From the NCBI RefSeq assembly GCF_964340395.1, contig NC_135560.1:1049501-1113500 (forward strand): DNA of 64,000 nt, written 5' to 3'. Below, one piece after another: positions 48,016 to 60,249 of this stretch. Positions within the stretch are counted from its first letter, which is position 1, and each line of letters begins with the position of its first letter. Both the position numbers and the translations under genes were made by a program. The notes under the pieces were generated by a model. That model was not told the origin of the DNA, did no database searches, and saw nothing but the letters and a program-made list of their open reading frames with translations. This stretch comes from Glandiceps talaboti (lineage: Eukaryota; Hemichordata; Enteropneusta; Spengelidae).

Positions 48016-48123
48016 GTTTGTTTAGTACTTTTTTCTATTTCTTTTCTTTCTTTTCTTAGTACTTTCTGCTCTGTAACTTTTTTTTCTTTAATTAATAAAA
48101 AAAAATTTAAAAAAAAAAAAAAA
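45495..48123 (+). mobile_element. 5'-truncated LINE (L1/Tx1-like) with RT and 3' poly-A
   Basis: The element begins within ORF2 just before the RT, carries the whole RT and C-terminal Zn-binding region, a short 3'UTR with AATAAA (48094-48099) and a poly-A tail ending at 48123. It sits within R1 copy G, in the same orientation as MAP1, in intron 1. 5' truncation with 3' poly-A is the mark of target-primed reverse transcription. Only one frameshift and one stop were seen, so it is younger than the 2A LINE at 5506. Confidence 0.9.
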
Positions 48124-48532
48124 GATTCAAAATGTGTATGCACCAAATGTGCCTAGCAACAAGACCACACCCATAGCAACAGCCAAATGATTGCATATGA
48201 TTTGTAAAATAACAGGAATTAATAGACAACTGAATAAACTTTCCAAAAATGTGTGTAAACAACAAGATCACAGCAACAGCCAAATGATCGCATATATTGC
48301 AAAGATAATGGATTAATAGACAAATGAATAAACATCCAAAACATGTATGCAAATATGTCTAGCAACATGACCACACCCATAGCAACAGCCAAATGATTGT
48401 GTATATTGTAAAGATAACAGCTGGAAAGGCAATTGGATAATCATTCAGCAAATGAAACCTATACATCAACATGTGGATAAACAATTTTAAAAACTACAGT
48501 TGTGCTACGACATTATTGGTGCTATTTTTGCA
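48124..48532 (-). repeat. R1 copy G, second part
   Basis: Resumes R1 after the LINE and runs through tandem CATAGCAACAGCCAAATGAT units to AACTACAGTTGTGCTACGAC, the inverse of the R1 left end. Confidence 0.8.
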
Positions 48533-48664
48533 CAGGGCAATAAAGTAAGTACTATGAAAAAATACTGAATATTCTCAACTACTATCACCTATGGTAACTT
48601 TGCTACTTAATATAGGATGTCTGCAAAATATTAATAAGACTTGTTCTTGTACTTTCAATTTTAG

Positions 48665-48739
48665 GTTTAAAAGCTTGGGATGTTGATGGAGCAGAATGTA
48701 ATTTTGATGACAATTTAAAAGCACTCAGTCAAATAACAG
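48665..48739 (+). CDS. MAP1: MAP1-family protein, exon 2
   Basis: A 75-nt exon between acceptor TTTTAG (48664) and donor GTAATG (48740). It encodes GLKAWDVDGAECNFDDNLKA then LSQIT plus the first base of Gly. This matches the GIRSWDxxLxxCNLDxxLKxF segment of vertebrate MAP1 proteins. It enters in phase 1 (from exon 1) and leaves in phase 1 (into exon 3), so the frame is continuous. Skipping it would remove exactly 25 codons and keep the frame. Confidence 0.9.
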
Positions 48740-49416
48740 GTAATGTACTATTTGTGATACTTTCGCACCAAAGTACACAGTTTATACGAAACACATAGAG
48801 GTTTCATCTTAGAACTAAACACTACAACTTTATTACAGTCCGCCATAGTTCGGAAAAACACATGTAACTTCTAATATATCAATATGCCAGTGATAAGGCT
48901 ATTAATAACTCAGTACTGGTATACATATCATTGGGTTAACAATAAAGTAGTTCCAAAAATCATCACATTATTGTTACATGTAGACAAACAGAAAATTCTT
49001 TGCATGATGACACATCTGTCATTAGGTAGCCATTGAAAATGTTGTGAATAAAGAAGATTTAGTGGATGTATTTGAAACTAATTTGTGAATTTGCACAATG
49101 ATTATATTTGGCTTTTCATTGTTTTAGAAAAGAAAATGATGAGAATAACATAATCCAGTAGCATAATTAGTATTTCGGTTACTTTAAAGCATTTATTTGC
49201 AATTTGAGTGTGAATTAACTCACTGGCTGATGTAACCTGTTACTTCATTTTAGTGCAGACATGTATTTTGACATTGACATCAAATTGATAGATGAGACTG
49301 TTAATATATGGGCCTCAAAGAATCAATACATCTCACTTGAAGTACAGAGCACCTAAGAGTAAGTCACTATTCTAGCAATACAGTTTTTAACATCCTGATT
49401 TTGTGTGTTTTAACAG

Positions 49417-52400
49417 GTCAGAAGAGCTTTTACCATTCAAGTGATAACTTTGGAGTCATAGTTCTCATTAATCCTACCACATCGGCAGTGAAAAAAGAAG
49501 TTGGAAGTCTGCTTAGTCATTCTGCAAAATGCAAGCATCTCCTCTTTGGTGGTATAAGTCTTGAAGGTGGTGGAGATTGGGTGTTCCAAGATGACAGCTT
49601 CACCTTACATGATGCCGCAGATGTTATGAAAAGTGATAGTGTCCAGAGTGCCCTGAGACCTGCAGCTAAAACAGACCTTACCTTGTCAGGCTGTCATTGG
49701 AGTCTGACAAGTCTTGATAAGCTAGGTTTCTTAAAATATTTCAATGTTTTTGTCAACCCCCAAGATACAAAGAATGAAGTAGGTGGTATTACAGAGTTCA
49801 CAAGCAGTCTATCGGAGAATATAGAGGTATTATCTCAATTGGATTTGCTAGAGCCACCAACAATGGGGGTTGGTGTAAAATGTAAAATTACAAAGCCCAC
49901 TGTGTTAGTTTTCCCAGCTGGCAAAGGAGACTGTGCTTTCTTTGCAGTCAATGATTTTAGCATGTTTGTTGGAGGAGGATACGCAAATAAGTCATGTTTT
50001 TGGAAGTTTGCAAAGCATTTGCACAGAGTTGATGCAATATTATTGCCAAATATGAATCCTGATTCAGTTTTAGGTGTGAATAGTTTGCTGCGACGTAAGA
50101 TAGCAGAGAAAGAATTAGAAGAGCCAGAAAAAGGATCCATTGAGTACGAGGAATGGCAACAGAAAACAAATTCTCCAGAAGTTGGGGTCATTTACTTAAA
50201 TGCACCAGAAGGTATCAAAACTAAAGATAACTTGCTAATGAAAATTTCCTCTTTAGGGGCTCAAAGTATGAAGTTATTTAAACAACTTGATATAACACCA
50301 AGCCAGTGTTGTCAAGCCAACCCTCGTACTATGGAGCCAATCACTTTGTACCAAAAAGTTGGAATTGGGAAACTTGACATGTACATTTTAAGTCCAATCA
50401 AAGATAGCAAGGAGTTGAAAGATTTCATGTCACAGTTTCAAAATAGTAAAAAGTTTCCTTCTGCAAAAACAGGAGTGAAGTCCAATGGTAAGGAGTTTGA
50501 ATTATCTTTGCCCAATATGGTGTCTATCTGTGCTTTGGTTGTATGGCAGCCATATAATCCAGTTGAGCCAACAGTACGAGTACTGTTTCCTGGAAATGCT
50601 CCTCAAAGTAGGCTTTTAGAAGGACTTGATAAATGTAAAAATTTGTCGTTCTTACAAAAAAGAGAAACAGCTCAGAAGCCAATAAGTAAACCAGGAAAGA
50701 AGGGTAATGGAAAGATACAAAAATTGAAAAAAGATGCTGGTGGCAGTGCATCATCCTCTGAAGTCAATTCCCTAACATCAGGTGAACAAAATGCCTGTAC
50801 AGATGGTGTACACTGTAACACCCCACCACCAGAGTTAGCAGATGATGTCTGCACAGATGGTATACACTGCAACACACCACCTCCAGAATTAGCAGATGGT
50901 GTCTGCACAGATGGTATACACTGCAACACGCCACCTCCAGAATTAGCAGATGGAGTTTGTGTAGATGGGGTGCATTGCAACACCCCACCACCAGAATTAG
51001 CAGGTGTCTGCACAGATGGTGTACACTGTAACACACCACCACCAGAATTAGCAGATGGTGTCTGCACAGATGGTCTACACTGCAACACGCCACCTCCAGA
51101 ATTAGCAGATGGTGTTTGTGTAGATGGGTTGCATTGCAACACCCCACCACTGGAATTAGCAGATGGTGTCTGCACAGATGGTTTACACTGCAACACGCCA
51201 CCTCCAGAATTAGCAGATGGTGTTTGTGTAGATGGGTTGCATTGCAACACCCCACCACCGGAATTAGCAGATGGTGTCTGCACAGATGGTTTACACTGCA
51301 ACACGCCACCTCCAGAATTAGCAGATGGTGTTTGTGTAGATGGGTTGCATTGCAACACCCCACCTCCAGAATTAGCAGATGGTGATTCTGAAGATGACAT
51401 TCACAGCAACAACATGCATGCAGAGGAATATGAATATGGCTGTTCTGATGGGATTCACTGCAACACACCTCCACCAGAAGATGAAGTAGGTGAAGGAGAT
51501 GCTGCAGGCAATCATGATGATGTTAGCCACTCAGAAGATGCACCTCAAGAGTATCATCAAGAAGCATGCTTTGCTGGTGGCTTTGCAACATCAGACAAGG
51601 AACCTTCACCAGAGACTGGGTACAACCCTTTCCTCCCACCTAATTCAGTACAGTTATCTGCAGCTGATGATTTCAATCAAACACAGTATCATGCCGATGA
51701 GGAGGAGCCACAACTGAAAGAGGTTTTACCAGAATCAGATACCCATCCCGATGGGGATCATGATGCCGTAACTCCTTCTGATGACAATGATCTTTTTGAG
51801 AAGGAAGTTTCTACCCCTACATCTGCTCCAGTGGAAGAATCAGACCACATGGCTTCATTCCATGAAACTGTCAGAGAAGAAAGTATCATAAGGGATATGC
51901 AAGACTCATCTGAGATAGTTGTGGCAACAATTGATGATGCATGCCATGAAATAACAACTGTTGATATGCCATCAGAGCCAACAGAGGAAATTTTGTTTGA
52001 GCCCACAAAAGGTGAAGAACTGACAGAAGATGTGTCGTCTGAAATAAAATTTAAGGATGAACAATCATCAGAGAGTATAGTAACTGAAGTAGCAACAGAT
52101 GAAGTACCAATTGAACCTACATTTGGGGATGAAGCAATAGAGAAAATACCATCTGAAGCTACACCGACTAAAGATGGGTATGGAGAGGAGACAACAGAAA
52201 ACATTCCATCTGAAGCCGCTCTTGGAGAAAACACAACTGTGGAAGATACTGACCAAGATACGTTCCAAGACAAACAGACAAATCAGCCTGAAACCACATT
52301 TGGAACTGAGGTGACAGAGGATGTTCAACATGAAGCTGCACTAAAGGAAGAAGTATTACCTGAAGCATCAGGTGATAATGGAACAGAAGCTATGTTTGGA

Positions 52401-55400
52401 GATGAAACAACAGGTGAAGTTCAACCTGACATTACTATTTCAAAAGAAGTGCCACCTGAAACAAACTTTGGAGATGAAGCAACAGAGGAAGTGCCAGCTG
52501 AAGCAGTCTTTGGAGATGAAGCAACAACACAGGAAGTTCCAGCGGTAGCAACAATAGAGGAAGTGCCAGCTGAAGCAATCTTTGAAGATGAAGCAACAAC
52601 ACAGGAAGTACCAGCTGAAGCAACAACACAGGAAGTGCCAGATGAAGCAACATTGGAAGTGCCAGCTGAAGCAATCTTCAGAGATGAAGCAACAACACAG
52701 GAAGTACCAGCTGAAGCAGCCTTTGGAGATGAACCATCAACGCAGGAAGTGTCAGCTGAAGCAGCCTTTGGAGATGAAGCACCTGAGGAAGAGCCAGCTG
52801 AAGAAGCCTTTGTAGATGAAGCACCCGAGGAAGTGCCAGCTGAAGCAACCTTTGGAGATGAACCAACAGTGGAAGTGCCAAGTGAAGCAACCTTTGGAGA
52901 TGAAGCAACAGAGGAATTGGCACCTCAAACTACTTTTACAGATCTGGCAACACAGGAAGTGCCAACAGAAACAACCTTTGGAGATGAAGCACCCAAGGAA
53001 GAGCCAGCTGAAGAAGTCTTTGTAGATGAAGCACCCGAGGAAGTGCCAGCTGAAGCAACCTTTGGAGGTGAAGCAACAGAGGAATTGGCACCTCAAACTA
53101 CTATTACAGATCTGGCAACAGAGGAAGTGCCTACAGAAGCAACCTTTGGAGATGAAGCAACTGAGGAAGTGCCCGCTAAAGCAACCTTTGGAGATGAAGC
53201 AACAACAGAGGAAGTACCAGCTGAAGCAATTTTTGAAGATGAAGCAACTGAGGAAGTGCCAGCTGAAGCAGCCATTGGCGATAAAGCACAAAAGGAAGTG
53301 CCAGTTGAAGCCAGCTTTGGCGATGTGGCAACAGAAGAAGTGCCAAATGAAGCAACCTTTGGAGATGAAGCATCGGAGGAAGTGCCAGCTAAAGCAACCT
53401 TTGGAGATGAAGCAACAACAGAGGAAGTACCAGCTGAAGCAATCTTTGGAGGTGAAGCAACTGAGGAAGTGCCAGCTGAAGCAACATTTGGAGATGAAGC
53501 AACAACTGAGGAAGTGCCACCTGAAGCAACGTTTGGAGATGAAGCAACTGAGGAAGTGCCAGCTGAGGCAACCTTTGGAGATGAAGCATCAGAAGAAGTG
53601 CCAGCCGAAGCAACCTTTGGAGATGAAGCAACAACTGAGGAAGTGCCAGCTGAAGCAACCTTTGGAGATGAAGCATCAGAGGAAGTGCCACCTGAAGCAA
53701 CCTTTGGAGATGAAGCAACAGAGGAAGTGCCACCTGAAGCAACCTTTGGAGACGAAGCAACAACACAGCAGCAAGTGCCCACAGAAGCAACCTTTGGAAC
53801 TGTGGCAACTGAAGAAGTGCCAGCTGGAGAAACCTTTGGAGATGACACATCAGAAGAAGTGCCGCCTGAAGCAACCTTTGGAAATGAGACAAAAGAAGAA
53901 TTTCAACCTGAATCTGCCTTTAAAGATGAGGCAATCATGGTTGCTCCAGATCCTACTGTCAGTGGTGAGGAAAAACATGAACTCCCGTCTGAACCTACCT
54001 GTGGAGATGTGGCAAAAGATGAGATTCCACCTGCAATATTTGGAGAAGAGGCAACTGAAGAAGTGCCACCTCATGCTACTTTTGCAGACGAGGCAACAGA
54101 GGAAGTCCCACCTAAAGATAGTATTGCAGCAACAGTTGAAGCGACAGTGATCCAAGAGCAACAGACTGAGACTGTTGCAACAAAATCTGAAAGTTCTTCA
54201 GAAGATACTATAATAGCTGATGCAAAAGAAGTTCATCCAAATGAGTCATCATTAATGCATGATGACTTTGTTCAAGGCAACCAATCAACATCAGAAATAA
54301 ATGAAAAGACAACTGATGAATGGGTGCCAATGGAAGAAGAGCAAGGCGGCCCAATGACAGAAATACAGGAACAACCAGAAGAAGTGTCTGAAACTAACAT
54401 TCCAGGATCAGAGATACCACAACCAATGCCTGAAGAACTTAAAGCTAAATTTGAAGAGATAAATGCTAGTATCAAAGCAGGTGACGTTCTCATTGAAACA
54501 ACAGAAACAGATATAGAAAAAGTTCATGGAGAAACATATGAGATTACAGAAGCAAAAGACAGCTCTGTTAGTACCTGTATAGTTACAGAACAAGAAAGTG
54601 CCATAGCACAAGACAAGCAACCCTCACCACTCACTATAGTTCCAGACATACCTGCTGTCCCGGTTGTAGCAAAAGACATATCTAAAAAGATATCTCCTAC
54701 CAAAACACCAAAACAAGCACATACTGACAAGAAAACAATGGAGAAGAAAAAGTCCCCACCCACTAAAAAGAAGACAACAAAAACAGAAACTCAAGTAGCA
54801 AAAGGAAAACCAAAACAGCGACCTGAAAAGGTTGAACCTAAGAAAACCACTACTATGAAAACCACCACTGAGAAAACAACATCATCTTCTAAGGTAAAGA
54901 AAAGTGATAGTCAAAAGAAAACAGACACTTCAGTTAAAAAGAAACAGACTTCCAGTACTGAAAAGGCAGAGTTGGTATCAAAGAATGGAGCAACAAAGAG
55001 AACATTGATTGGAACAGATAAAAAGACCAATGGGAAAGAAGCACTGCTTAGGAAACAGAAGAGAACAATTGAAAAGAAACCGACTGCATCTCCAAGAGAA
55101 CGCCCTACTCCAGGTAGTTCAAAAAGGCCAACCTCTGCTCCAGCATCCAAGAAACTTGATGCAACACGCAAGAAGCCATCTGAAGCCAAACGACCAACAT
55201 CTAGTTCTGGTTCAAGGGGTGGGGCAAAGGCAGACACTAAATCTGCAGGAGGTACTTCTAAATCTGTAGCATCCAGTGGTCCACCAGTGTTTGTAGATCT
55301 AGTGTATATTCCAAATCATGGAAGTAAAGAAAATACAAATATGGAATTCTTTAGACGAATAAGATCTAAATATTATGTTTTAAGTGCTAATGATGCAGGT

Positions 55401-55637
55401 CGCCATCAGCCGCATACTGGTGTTTTAGATAGTTTACTAGAGGGCAAACAGAAGTGGAATGAGCCAGAGCAAGATGTCATTATTATACCTACATATGCCA
55501 CCAAAAATCTGAGGGAATGGCAAATTAAGAATCACAGTGAGTTAACAGAAAATCATATTATGGTGTCACAACCCGCTAGTGAGAGTGTTGTACAGATGAA
55601 AGATGAAAGCTTCCATATGTATAAAGTGGAATTTTAA
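49417..55637 (+). CDS. MAP1: MAP1-family protein, giant exon 3 to stop
   Basis: MAP1 proteins bind and stabilise microtubules, mainly in neurons, as a heavy chain plus a cleaved C-terminal light chain. The exon follows acceptor TTTTAACAG (49416) and ends at TAA 55635-55637; the full protein would be 2147 aa. Layout: residues ~75-420 conserved N-terminal domain (LLEPPTMGVG, VFPAGKGDCAFFAVNDF, KSCFWKFAKHLHRVDAILL, NSLLRRKIAE), ~533-762 an 18-aa repeat CTDGxHCNTPPPELADGV (12 good, 1 decayed), ~962-1640 a Glu-rich ~14-aa repeat EVPAEATFGDEATE, ~1830-2020 a Lys/Ser/Thr-rich basic region, and ~2029-2147 the light-chain domain (VFVDLVYIPNHGSKENT, FRRIRSKYYVLSANDAG, LLEGKQKWNEPEQDV, DESFHMYKVEF). Which vertebrate paralogue it equals is undefined; it is probably the single pre-duplication gene. 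Confidence 0.95.
50790..51480 (+). repeat. 54-bp coding repeat in MAP1 (18-aa Cys units)
   Basis: Twelve units of CxDGxHCNTPPPELADG(V) plus one degenerate unit; one unit lacks one Asp codon. Each has Cys-x5-Cys. From the sixth unit CTDGLHC and CVDGLHC alternate, so the latest expansion copied a 108-bp dimer. Confidence 0.95.
52080..54110 (+). repeat. ~42-bp coding repeat in MAP1 (Glu-rich units)
   Basis: About 45-50 imperfect units of GAAGCAACCTTTGGAGATGA + AGCAAC.GAGGAAGTGCCAGC, encoding EATFGDEATEEVPA-type peptides. Strongly acidic. Lack of stops in other frames yields long shadow ORFs (for example 53026-54150). Confidence 0.92.
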
Positions 55638-57720
55638 GTGAAACTATCTGTGGTATCTATTGTAAGATTTATTGCAGCATTTTGTGACAACATATACCAA
55701 AGATTGTAGACACGATTTTGTGACCGGGAGGGCTCTTTCTATCATCTGTGAAAATAATTGTTTCTTGTAGTTTTTGAAGGTAATATATATTGATTATCAG
55801 AATTGACAGAATTGATAGTGCTTTAAGGATTTCACATAGATATTCCTTGATAAAGAGATGGTTGAATGTCAAACCTTACGACAATATATTATGTTAACTT
55901 GATATTTTATTGGAAAGCTGGGTCTATTTGATGGCAAGTAACTCATGCAGTGGTGATATGAAATTGAGTCACACACATACAAGCATACAAAATACTCATT
56001 TGACAAAGGAAATGTAGAATTAATGGATAAGTAATCATCGATATGAAAGTACTCAAATTTGAGAGAAAATGGGATTTAAAGGGGCATGACACTCCAGGAA
56101 ATGAAGGCGTTTTTTTAACTTTGGCTTGTAGAGAGTCATTGTGAAGAAGAAATGCTTAATCAAGTCATGTGTGGAAATTATGTAAATGTACTAAGCAACA
56201 CAACTCAAGGCAACCCATTAATATTCAATGTGCATTTGTTCTTTACTCATGAATATGCAGGATTCAACCATTCCATATTTATGAGGCTAGACAATAAGAT
56301 AATGCATGACGGCTAATAAGGGCTACCACAAAACTATAGAAGGCCAATAATTTTCACTTTGTATTTCTTGGCAATCGCATGTAAGAGATGTAAAATCATA
56401 AAATGACTGTACAACCCAAAGTTTACAAAAATGCCTTTATTTCTTGGAGTGATGTTCTTATAACGTTAGAAGTATGATTATGAATATGCAAATGAGCCTA
56501 TTGCCTAATAAGGACTAATTTGAAATTCCTAAATTTAGAGTTAATCAATAGCATTTTGTTGAATGTCAGTTGTACATCAGTACCATTGTATATCCCATCA
56601 TGTTTTAAAAGATGATTTTAATGTTGAAGATATAATTATGTTGATGATATGAAGGGTCAGGTGCTAAAATGATTGTTATCATTGTATTGCTTATTGGTGC
56701 TTGTAGCGGCCTTTAGTAAAGCCATTGTGCAATTAGCACTATTAAGATGTATTTTTTGTTTTCTTTTTTGCCACAAAGTCATGGGATGTTTTCATTATGC
56801 TTGTTTCAAATTAAAGCGTTGATATCACTTTGGATAGATTCCATATGTATTGAAGGTAAAACTCACTTGAAGTAATAATTTCAAAACTTGTATGTTTTGG
56901 TAACAAAATATGTACTTTAATATTTGCAAAGTTTCCATCCCACCTCAGACAAAAATTCTTTGACAGTAATTGCCAGTTGTCAAGAGCAGTTACTGCTTAC
57001 ATAATTCAATATCTTATATTTGATATAAGTTTCTTGAATTTTTTTATTTAGGGCTTGTATACTTTTAGCAGGCATTGTTGTGACTTACACAAGTGCAATA
57101 TTGTGCTTTAGTTATGAATATGAAGTTTTATGAAATCGTTATTGTTTCTGTTTGTTACAGATTTTAAGTGATTGTACTTTTTTATTGTACTTCAACACCA
57201 GTGTAGAGTAATATTTAGGCATTGTAGTCACACAGTGGGCTTTGTGTTCAAATTCTTGGTACCTGTAATAGAATTCTACCACCAAGGCATGTCATCAAAA
57301 TAACAACTATTCAATTTCTTAGTCAACACCATAAGTTCTGCTCCACACACTTCACATGCATTACTAAATAAGTGCATGTGAGACTAAGTCAACATTCTTG
57401 TTCTATTTTGACCCTCTAGCATGAGGTAAAATTCTATTGCAGGTACCAAGAATTGTTGCACATTTGGTTTTATGTATGGATTATCACAGTTATATCCAAG
57501 AACTTCAGATTCAATCTATCAATTGTAATTTTCATGAATGTAAAGTTTGCATTGCATTAATGTCATTGAAGTGTAGTGCATGCAAGCATAATTTGTAGTA
57601 TTCAAGTACATATCTAATTTACAAGCAACATTTGACCATTTGGAGAATTAGCTGTGTACAAGGACAAAATAAATCAATTATTAAGAATACTAGATACATG
57701 TACATTTGTAAACTGTCATA
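55638..57720 (+). other. probable MAP1 3'UTR
   Basis: AT-rich non-coding DNA directly after the MAP1 stop. Candidate poly-A signals are ATTAAA near 56812 and AATAAA at 57668-57673. No other gene seen. The true transcript end cannot be fixed from sequence alone. Confidence 0.5.
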
Positions 57721-57814
57721 GGTGATGGCCAGCAAAATCATAGCAGGGCTTATATTGTTGTATTGTATCATATTCATCAACAGAAAGATCAAATGTAGCT
57801 TCAGAAATTCAGAG

Positions 57815-58045
57815 TTTTACCCAGACTGGGTTTATTGGGCAGCCTGCCCTTCACATAGTCAGACAGTAAACCCAGACTTGGTTTATGGAGTAGACAGCCT
57901 GCCCTTGACATGAATCAGACATGGTATCCAGACTTGGTTTATAGACAGCCAGCCATTTACATGAATCAGACCTGGTATCCAGACTTGATTTTATAGACAG
58001 CCTGCCCTTTACATGAATCAGACATGGTACCCAGAGACTGGGTTA
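57815..58045. repeat. ~60-bp imperfect tandem repeat, ~4 copies
   Basis: Repeated words CCCAGACTTGGTTTAT, GACAGCCTGCCCTT and ACATGAATCAGACATGGTA. No coding function. Confidence 0.75.
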
Positions 58046-59590
58046 ATGATGATTAAACATAAATGCATACCCTGTGATAGTTACTCGAAGGTTTTCTGTA
58101 CACTTTCAACATATGTATACATCTCATTTAACTCAGCTGCCTTATTATTATAGGTTGCTATGACAACCTTCAAAGCTACCATGATGTGTATCAATTACCT
58201 GCTATTTGCTCCTTTAACAGAGAGTACATTTTGGCTATTTACAGTCTTTGTGTGATTGCATTTGTTACAATGTTATATTTCTATTTTTGTATTGTTTCAT
58301 GCAAAAGATTATGCCTGTTATTTTGTTTTTGAATTTGAAACGCTTTGTGTAATTTTTTAAAACAGTTTTTGTATAATAATTTTCACAAATGTGCAAATGT
58401 ATGATGGATATAGGATGTCCACAATGTTTTGGGTTCCACAAAACTTGCATTGTTTGTAGAAAGAAGAGAACATGTAGTTTCTGTCCGTGAATACTCTGGT
58501 ATAGGGGTGGCATGAAGGCATCACAAGGTTTCACACACAAGTTGACACAAAACATTGTTTTAGTCTGTTAGTAAATACAGCTGGTATAGGGGTGGCATGG
58601 AGCAGTCAGTGAATACTGGTATAGGGGTGGCAGATGGAGCAGTCAGTGAATATAGGGCTGGCAGATGGAGCCATATCACTTGGTTTCCAGGCAACTTTAC
58701 TTACTATCTTCAACATATGAAATTCTTTCAGTGTTGTGTAACAAACCAGAGTGTGCGTTTGATAAGGATTCATGTCCTACCCTTGTATCTGAAGTAATAG
58801 AATAAATGTATGAAGATGGCTACTGGTCACACAGGCCTTTAGTTGAAGGAGATCTTGTAACCCATACTTTTCTGGCAGTCATGTGGTATTTAATGACTGG
58901 TAGTCATGTAGTATTCAGTGACTGACAGTCCTACAGCTTTTACTTGAAGTAGTTAAAATCACATTTAGTGACTTGCAGTCGTATAGTATTTACTAACCAG
59001 TTGTTGTACAGTTTCAAATTGCATTTAATTTTGCCATGTATAAAAGTGATCTGAAGTGATGAAACTCAGTCACTTAACCTTAGTATGTTAATAGTGGTGG
59101 TCTGTCCTGACCTCAAATTGTGCAGGCCACTGGATGCTGCTTGCATATTAATGTTTTATGTGTATAATAATTACTTTTAGAGACAAGCTAGGTATGCAAG
59201 ATAAGTTTTATTTTAGATTTATCTCATTTACAAACTCTGATGTCCTGATCTTTATGATGCAGGGTAGTGATAGGTCACATCATGTAACTTTAGTAAGCTT
59301 GTATGAACTCATTGAACTACAAACAAGTAACTGTAAAGAAACTTTGACTTGACTGACCACGTGACAACATCCACAAGTTATTACAAGAAATTGTGTTGTT
59401 GGTGTGCTAATCCTGTAGATGTATCAGAAACTATATATTTAGAAATATTTCTTAAAAGTCTAAAAACATCAAACTTAAATACAATACTTAGGAATGAAAA
59501 TTTCTCCTCACAAAGACAAAAAATTCTTGGAATCCCAAATTTTCGCTGATAATAATGTCATCAACATCATCATGGGTGTACTAGTACTAC
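58046..59590. other. intergenic DNA with minor short repeats
   Basis: Small local duplications (GGTATAGGGGTGGCATG around 58500-58660; GTCATGTAGTATT-like words around 58880-58990). No gene recognised. Confidence 0.35.
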
Positions 59591-59599
59591 AATGGGCTA

Positions 59600-60240
59600 T
59601 TGTCACATGTCTCGGAAGAAGACACACATGGAATGAGCTTAAGAAAGAGTAACAGCTGGGATCCCCATACCTCCATCCCTTTTTAGAGTGGGGATCTCCA
59701 TACCTGCATCCTGGTTTAAAGTGGGCTTCTTTTGGTGAATACATATTGCTTCCTTCAACCTGTATCTGTAAAGTTGATCTTCTTTATCCAAGATTTTGAC
59801 ACTTTACCTGAAATGATCTTTTAGGCAAGTGCCCAGTGGTCTAGCTGTCTCACCGATGTCGTCAAAGTTACCGTCCTCTCACTTCACGTGGTACACAACC
59901 CCACACTGTTGTTCCATAAGTGTTCTATCTTTGGGTTTAACCAGTAGTTGCCTAAGGGTATCAGTAGGCTTATGGTATGTTGGCATGCAGTGTGTCTTGA
60001 CGATTCATCGTAATTCTTCTGAGAGGCCACCAATGTATGGTACATACCAATGGGAAATTTCTTGTTACACTGGGTGTCTTTGTATTTGTCCTGGGTTCTC
60101 TTTTTTCATGGGTATCCTGACGGACCTAGGTTTATGACCATTGGTCCTCAGCATTCTCTTGAATACAATACTTGGTATATTTGACATGCAAGTGATCAAC
60201 ATGAAGGCCATGTTAATCAAATCTACTTGGCTAGGCTGAG
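59600..60240 (-). pseudogene. Penelope-like element C-terminal fragment (GIY-YIG region)
   Basis: On the minus strand, decayed frames encode YIGGLSEELR, HKPTDTLRQLLVKPKDRT, MEQQCGVVYHVK, then (after a stop) DDIGETARPLGTCLKDHF, and KEAICIHQKKPTLNQDAG. This is the order found at the end of Penelope-like retroelements: the RT tail, the GIY-YIG nuclease core (YIGET.RPLGTRLKEH) and the KEAIYI...PSLNRD end. Several stops and indels show that it is inactive. The N-terminal RT part was not seen to the right. Confidence 0.72.
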
Positions 60241-60249
60241 TTAACATAG

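Noticed and set aside
50672-54161. Many alternative-frame ORFs up to 374 codons on both strands within the MAP1 exon
   Set aside because: Shadows of coding repeats whose period is a multiple of 3; the MAP1 frame alone has homology at both ends.
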